Position numbers and translations under genes: made by a program | Source: Nyssa sinensis | Lineage: Eukaryota; Streptophyta; Magnoliopsida; Cornales; Nyssaceae | Length of the DNA: 64,000 nt | Direction: 5' to 3' | Assembly (NCBI GenBank): GCA_008638375.1 | Contig: CM018049.1 | Coordinates: 2,406,001 to 2,470,000, forward strand | Notes under the pieces: generated by a model | What the model was told of the DNA's origin: nothing | Database searches by the model: none | Seen by the model: only the letters and a program-made list of their open reading frames with translations | Shown: positions 57,359-64,000 of the stretch, piece by piece | Numbering within the stretch: the first letter of the stretch is position 1 | Layout: the number at the start of each line of letters is the position of its first letter

Positions 57359-57785
57359 TGTAACACCCCGACTCTGTATAATTAATAATTAAATAATTAA
57401 TTATTAATTAGTACCGGCTTAGGGAATAATTAAGGAAATTAACCTTAATCTCCCGGTGGTCACACTAGACCAATAGAATGACAAAACATGTCCGAGAATA
57501 GGGTATAATACCCGAACCTAATTATCCATTAATTAGGTGAAATAATGTCAATTTAACACTGACGGAATTCGAATTAGTTAATCCCGAAAATCCCGAATGA
57601 CTAATAAATGACACGGAACCTCTGACACTGTAGATAACTGAAATAGAAACTGACCGGAAGAAACCGCACCGAAAAAGGAGTTACGGAATGAAAGTTATGA
57701 GGCAAACATCAGAAACTGAATTAACATGCAGCCAAACAGGGCCTTAGCCCAAAATGTAGAAAAATGGCCAAATTGGTGGTCAAGG

Positions 57786-57847
57786 GGAATTGAACCCTTG
57801 ACCTATGGAGAGAATGAATTCCATCCAAAAACTTAACCAGGTGGCCA
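57786..57847 (-). other. tRNA-like module, second LTR
   Basis: Identical copy of 51677-51738. Confidence 0.5.
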
Positions 57848-60800
57848 TCCAGCACCTTTGTGCCTATATACACAACTTAATTGTATATATCTCTGATTTG
57901 CCCCAACTTGCCACCCAAATCAACCAATGGCAACCCATGCAAACCCCACATGATTGCTCTCCATCAGCCCACATCATCCCCATGATCCTACTGATTCTCT
58001 GATGTGTATATATATCTATATATATGGAGATGTATAGGTATAAATGTGTATATTAGTATATACATGGACTCACCTTGAGATCTTCAAAAACCAGAACTGT
58101 TATAGAGGGGGGTAGGTCTGTTAGAAGCTTGGAGAGTCTGCATGTAGTCTTGGGTGAGAGACCAAGAGAGAGAAAGCTTGCATGTGTGTATCCATGGCTT
58201 GTGTGTATACAAGCTTGTGCATGCCTATTGTTTATATGGAAATGCACCAAAGGACAGAGGGGAACTGAAGCATGACTGAACTGAGGCAGCCACCGAGGTC
58301 GTGCCTGAACCAAGCCAGAGGAGAGACTGCCACTGTTGGAGGTAAAAATTCAAATTTTTCCTTCATTTATTGGTTTGAATTTTTGGAATTGTTTTGAGGA
58401 AATTCTGAGGCTATAAGGACTGTAATTGCCTGCATGTTAGCTAGACTAAAAATCTGGGTTGTTTAAACATAAGAAAGACCATCGGACTGCTTGGAATTCA
58501 AGCAAAAACACAAAATCTGCCATTAATGGACCTGCACTGAATAGGGTCTGATCAACCTCCACCGAACTTGATTTGAGTTACCCAGACCTGAACTAGACCC
58601 CATTAGGTGTTTAAAAATCACCATCCGCGACTGAAACTCACACGGGTAGACCCTCAAAACCGAACCTATAGGTCTCGGCCATGGAACCCAAACTCGAAAA
58701 TAGGCCTCTAAACCGAAATTTATAAATGGGATGTTGATCCCCATGGAGGTACGGTCACAACAAGACTAACCTCGTGCGATTTGGTGGAGAAACGGGGTCG
58801 TACGACCGAACTGAAACTTTGCACGATAATCGGCCAAACAGCACCCCATGCATGGCTTCGATCCATAAAATCAATGCCAAACCGTTGGCATGACATCCAG
58901 AAGATGTTTGAAACCAAAACAGGCCGAAATCCGTGCTTGAAACTTCACGAAATAGAGAAATCGTGAAACTGGAAATTAGGGCTACAGCGCGTAGAAGAGT
59001 TGGGGACGATGGAGTTGACTCGCCAACTCGTTCGAGTTAGGCCGAGTCGACCCGGACACGTGTCGAGGCACGAACGTGCCACCTCTTAATTGGAACGGCA
59101 CCGTTTAGTCAACTGATTTGTTTTAAAATCAAATTCCGCCTGTTTGGTCCCTCGGATAACAAATTAAAATTTGGATTAGGGGCAACTGAAACACGGATAG
59201 GGACTGAAATTGAGAATAAATGGGATATGTTATCCCGGTTTTCTGAAGGGTTAGTGAACCGGTTGGTTCACAGTGTATTGGACCGGTTCAGCCAACTGAA
59301 CCCTTGAACCCTTGGGTTTGAACCCCTAAATTATGAAATTATATTTTGAACCCCAAATACTTTCTGGAAATTACGGATTTGTCCCCACTATTTTAAAGAA
59401 TTACACAGTGGCCCAGACTTCTGAAAATTTATACATTTAAGCCCTGAATAAATTAATTAAATAATAAAATAATTATTTTATTATTTTATTAAATAGGTAA
59501 AATTACAATTTTACCCCTGGACATTAAATATGTCAAACGAAGTCCAAATTAAGTAAATAAATAGTGTATTTTCACTATTTCAAATATTCTGGACTCAATG
59601 GTACAGTCCAAATTGGGAAATATAGTACCGAAAAATACAGACCTGTAAGTGATAAATTACTGTACTGCCCCTGATGGCACCAGACCCAAATAAAAGTATC
59701 AGATAGCCTATTTTGACTATCTCGGGCATTCTAAACTCAACGGTGAGGTCCGTTTAATGAACTGAGGTCCCGAAAAATACAGACACGTAGGTGTAAATGA
59801 CTGAATTGCCCTTAATGATACCCAGGGCCAATTAAACGTAACAGATAGTCCAACTTAATTATGTCGGACACTCTGGACCCAATGGTGAGGTCCATTTTAT
59901 GAACTGACGTGCCGAAAAATACGACACATGAAATTACCAAATTACCCCTGATACCGTACGAGACCTAAACAAAGTCTGATTGGGACGAAACTGATACTGG
60001 TAGGAGCCCAGACACTGGTGAGACTGTATACTTAATTAGATGACGAATCGAGGTCAGAATTACACAAAACGTAAAATGACCAAAATACCCCTGAGCACTG
60101 TAAGTGCAAAGTAGAGGTCGAATAAAGGTCAAACTGATCTGATAAATTATCATAAGGATAATTATGAACACTGAAGGGCTAAATAAGACTCCGAGACAGT
60201 CAACGCGTAAAACGAGAAATGACCGATGTGTCCCGACGATCTAAAGCAGATACCAAATGAAGTCGAAGGGACTTACAAATTTATACATGAGATATATGGG
60301 ACGTTCTGAGGACCATGATAGGGTCCGGGGCAAAAATGACAAAATTACCATTTTGCCCCTAAGACTAAATAAGTACCCAACTGATACCGATTAAAGTCTA
60401 AAAGACTTAAAACTTCATATATACGATATATGGGATATTCTGAGGACCATAACAAGGTCCGGGATAAGAATGGCAAAATTACCATTTTGCCCCTATGGTT
60501 AAAATGAGAACCTAACTGATACCGATTGGAGTCCAAAGGACGTAGAACTTTGTACTTAAGATATAAAGACTATTCCGAAGACCACGGCAGGGTCCGGGAC
60601 AAGAATGGTAAAATTACCATTTTGCCCCTAAGGTTGAATGAGTGCCTGACTGATAACAACTGAAGTCTAAATGACTTAGGATATAATCCTAATAACTGCT
60701 AAGCCTAATTAAAGAAAGAAATAGCCTCGAGTGAGACCCAAATGGAAGGGCGATAGGCTATTAGGCTACCTTAGGTAATCCGATAGATACCTAAGATGAC

Positions 60801-61311
60801 GAATGAGACCTGAATGGATGAGTTCTGATCTGTCTGTGATTGATGATTATTATTCAGGATATACATGGAGATGCCTGACGTACCTGGAGGTTATCGGATT
60901 ATTTATGCAATGAAATAAGCGTAAAGTTTGTGAGTAACTTCTGACACTGTTTTGATACTGTCCCTTGATTTACTGATCTGTTTTGAATGCAATTATTTAA
61001 GTGCATTTATTTAAATGCATGTTTTCCGTACTATATCACTTATGACATGGTTTTAGTCTTTTTAAAGAATTGACTATATTCCTGATCCCTGTGCTAGCAT
61101 TCCGTACTGTTTTGCCCGTTTTGAACTGTTGAGATAAAATGGATATATTGAACCATTATTTCCGAAACGATTAAATGAACCATGTGATATAGGCAAAGAA
61201 CAACATTTTGTTGTATCGTACCGCTTTGTATAGTATACTGTCTGAATGCTATATTGTTTAAATGTATGTACTTAATGTACGCCTTTGTACCACATTCCAC
61301 GTGATGTGCTT

Positions 61312-62067
61312 GTGTCCTTCGAATTAGGAATTCCGTTCAGTTCCGTTATGATCCGTCCGTCAATGATGTTAAGTCCGCTTTGATTGATATATAGTCCAGT
61401 TCCGTTATGATCCGTCCGTTGATGATATGTCTTTGCTTTGACTAAAGTTTTGTTCTGTTCGATTCTGTTATGTTCCGTTCATTGATAATGTGTCTGCCTT
61501 GATTGATATATGGTCCAGTTCCGTTGTGTATTGTCCGTTGATGATACGTCTGTCTTGATTGAAATATTGTTCAGTCCAGTTATGATTAGTTCCGACAGTG
61601 ATGTGTCCCTGACTTGATTGTTATATTGTTTCTACCCGGTTCCGTTATATTGTGTCCTGTTCATGATTTGCCTGTGTCCTGATTAGTGTATTGTTTCCGT
61701 TCAGTTCCGTTATAATTTTATCCGTTCGCGATATGCCTTTGCTTGACTGATGTATTGTTACCGTCCGATTCCGTTATATTCCGTCCGTTAATGTTATGTC
61801 TGCCTTGATTGATATGTTACCGTCCGATTCCGTTATATTCCGTCCGTTAATGTTATGTCTGCCTTGATTGATATGTTCCGTCCGGTTCCGACATGTTCCG
61901 TCCGTTGATGATCTGTCTGTCTTGATTGATATAAGGTCCAGTTCCGTTATGATTCGTTCCGTTAATGAAAAGTCTGTGTCTTGACCGATATATTAGCAAT
62001 AGTTATTGTTCTGACCGATTGGTTATGTCATGTTCCGATCCGTTTGTATTGTCTGTCCGATTCTGTT
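61312..62067. repeat. Minisatellite in the second array LTR
   Basis: Copy of 55205-55960 with the same unit order. Confidence 0.9.
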
Positions 62068-62730
62068 TTATTGTACTAGACTGCTTATGAAATGGATTTA
62101 TAAAAATAGTTATTTTTGTAATGACTAAATTATCCATGTGCCTTGGGAGCACAAAACTGGTTTTGAAACCCATGATAGGGAATCTGTGTTACTCACTGGG
62201 CTTATTTAAGCTCACCCCATTATTCTGACATTTTTCAGGAATTACCTCCATTGGATTAGAAGGTACTATGACATGACGTGAATAGGCCAAGTGGCATCGC
62301 AAGTAAGGATCTGACGGCACTGAATTGTAGAGACTGGTTTATTGTGGACTGAACCTGGTTATTCCGGTGAGTGGTATGTTATGACTGACTTGGCTGATAT
62401 ATACTAGATAGACATGGCTCATGGAACTAATGGTACTCTAGAGATATTAGATCTGCTCTGTTGTTATATGCTTGATTTTAGATATGCTCTGAAATTTAGA
62501 ATTGTTGACTGACTGGATTTAGTCTTGCTCTGTGATACATATACTTATGATGGATAAGTGAGTTGCATTCCCGTGATACAAAGAAAAAGTTTTAAATTCC
62601 GCTGCATCTGACCCTACAGTTGGAGTGCAATTCGTCGGAAAGTTCAGAATTTGCCTTTGGTTGGTCGCGTCGCGACCGACTGGCAGTCACGTCCTCGACA
62701 TCCGCGTAGGGTGGGGTTCGGGATGTGACA

Positions 62731-63465
62731 AGAGTGGTATCAGAGCAAAGGTTGAAAGATAATTAAGATTATCAGAACCGAAGTTGGTAAAGTTTTGAAA
62801 TCAACTAGTATCACAGAGCAATATCAGAGCATTAGGTTATGGATTAAGAACCACAGAGTACCTGAGCCATAGATTTTAAGTTCCACTTTTGGGAGATCTG
62901 ATGTGGAGTTATGAAAGTCTTCATAATAGACGATAGGCCTGTAATTCTGAGGCATCTGAGGACTGGGGATTTTCTGGGTCTGATATGAACTGGTGTAATT
63001 TAAGGTTGTAGACTCATGATACTTAGAGGCATGTCCATACGAATAATTATGGACATAGCAACCGAAAGGAAATGACGGTAGGTCTGTTGACTCCGACATT
63101 GACACTTGTAATTATGGATAGCAAGTGAATCACTGGAGGGATCACATGTGATTAAATGATCCTAGTGGATGATTTCCACTTATTTAAGGATGACTACCCG
63201 ATTGATCTGATATGAGATAAGTCTGATAATTGAATCTTGAGGAGATTATACAATTGTGACTGTAAAGTCTGACCGAATGGGAATATCTGTATCTGATATG
63301 GAGTCTGTATGGAACTGATACAAAATGTCCTCTTGATAGGAAAATGGTATCCCGAATAATACGGCGGTCCGAGAGACAAATGAAAAGGGGAGATTATGAT
63401 GACCGAATCTCCTAGATATGACCAATCAAGTTTTGAGGACAAAACTTTTCTGAAGAGGGGTAGGA
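62731..63465 (+). mobile_element. 735-bp internal region, second copy
   Basis: Same content as 56624-57358, with primer site at 62735-62746 and polypurine tract at 63452-63465. Confidence 0.9.
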
Positions 63466-64000
63466 TGTAACACCCCGACTCTGTATAATTAATAATTAAA
63501 TAATTAATTATTAATTAGTACCGGCTTAGGGAATAATTAAGGAAATTAACCTTAATCTCCCGGTGGTCACACTAGACCAATAGAATGACAAAACATGTCC
63601 GAGAATAGGGTATAATACCCGAACCTAATTATCCATTAATTAGGTGAAATAATGTCAATTTAACACTGACGGAATTCGAATTAGTTAATCCCGAAAATCC
63701 CGAATGACTAATAAATGACACGGAACCTCTGACACTGTAGATAACTGAAATAGAAACTGACCGGAAGAAACCGCACCGAAAAAGGAGTTACGGAATGAAA
63801 GTTATGAGGCAAACATCAGAAACTGAATTAACATGCAGCCAAACAGGGCCTTAGCCCAAAATGTAGAAAAATGGCCAAATTGGTGGTCAAGGGGAATTGA
63901 ACCCTTGACCTATGGAGAGAATGAATTCCATCCAAAAACTTAACCAGGTGGCCATCCAGCACCTTTGTGCCTATATACACAACTTAATTGTATATATCTC
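63466..64000 (+). mobile_element. Third LTR of the array, cut by the window edge
   Basis: First 535 bp of the LTR, matching the other two, including the tRNA-like module at 63893-63954. Confidence 0.92.

Larger units (their letters stand above)
57359..62730 (+). mobile_element. Second LTR of the array (5372 bp)
   Basis: Practically identical to 51250-56623. Differences seen: loss of one AT step near 58052 and A to G near 60588. Its tRNA-like module is at 57786-57847, the minisatellite at about 61312-62067 and the candidate intron at 60930-62238. It serves both as 3' LTR of the first unit and 5' LTR of the second. Confidence 0.93.
51250..64000 (+). mobile_element. Tandem LTR array of a non-autonomous giant-LTR element
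   Basis: LTR (51250-56623), internal (56624-57358), LTR (57359-62730), internal (62731-63465), LTR (63466 to window end). The period is 6109 then 6107 bp; the 2-bp change is an AT step in a (TA)n tract near 51945. One substitution was noted (54480 region versus 60588). LTRs have TG...CA ends, a tRNA-Met primer site follows and a polypurine tract precedes each LTR. No coding sequence with family motifs. Right flank and final target duplication lie outside the window. Confidence 0.93.

Noticed and set aside
57805..63442. Conserved short frames repeated at 51.7-57.3 and 57.8-63.4 kb, suggestive of genes
   Set aside because: They are identical only because the 6.1-kb unit is duplicated; no coding signature beyond that.

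Overview
The window is plant nuclear DNA, most likely from a eudicot with a large, repeat-rich genome; the species cannot be named from it. I see no host gene, rRNA, functional tRNA or CRISPR. Essentially all 64 kb is LTR retrotransposon sequence of the Ty3/gypsy type, nested several layers deep.

Left half (1-35373). After minus-strand LTR pieces (1-1020) comes an old, heavily mutated chromovirus (Tekay/Del-like) on the plus strand: gag (1130), protease (1861), RT (2430), RNase H (3351) and integrase (3751). It is cut twice. The first cut, 4128-13249, is a minus-strand solo LTR that itself received two solo LTRs of one family in opposite orientation: 5241-9118 (+, target duplication GAATT) and 10762-12899 (-, AACAC). 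Integrase resumes at 13250. The second cut, 14308-35206, is a minus-strand non-autonomous element with about 4-kb LTRs and a non-coding internal region of under 0.9 kb; it splits the terminal chromodomain of the chromovirus.

Inside one LTR of that second element sits a young Tat-lineage gypsy element (19965-31949, target duplication AAAGC, LTRs near 98% identical). It has gag-protease, RT, two RNase H domains and integrase in one frame broken by only two TAG codons, a 22-copy hairpin repeat after pol, and an antisense half with a three-exon gene and a second antisense reading frame, each behind a related promoter-like sequence.

Right half (35374-64000). The chromovirus 3' LTR (35374 on) is followed by a patchwork of LTR fragments, a minus-strand gag-protease relic (42600-43860), a clean solo LTR (44074-47442, AGGGG) and more fragments to 51249. 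From 51250 to the window edge runs a tandem array LTR - internal - LTR - internal - LTR with a 6.1-kb period, LTRs of about 5.37 kb and a 735-bp non-coding internal region.

Common themes: the giant LTRs carry an antisense tRNA-like module with Pol III A and B boxes, a splice donor/acceptor pair shortly before the LTR end, and arrays of a palindromic GGACTCAA...GGTCC motif. The non-autonomous elements share the TGGTATCA.AGC primer site and polypurine-tract style of chromoviruses, so chromovirus proteins probably mobilised them (inference).
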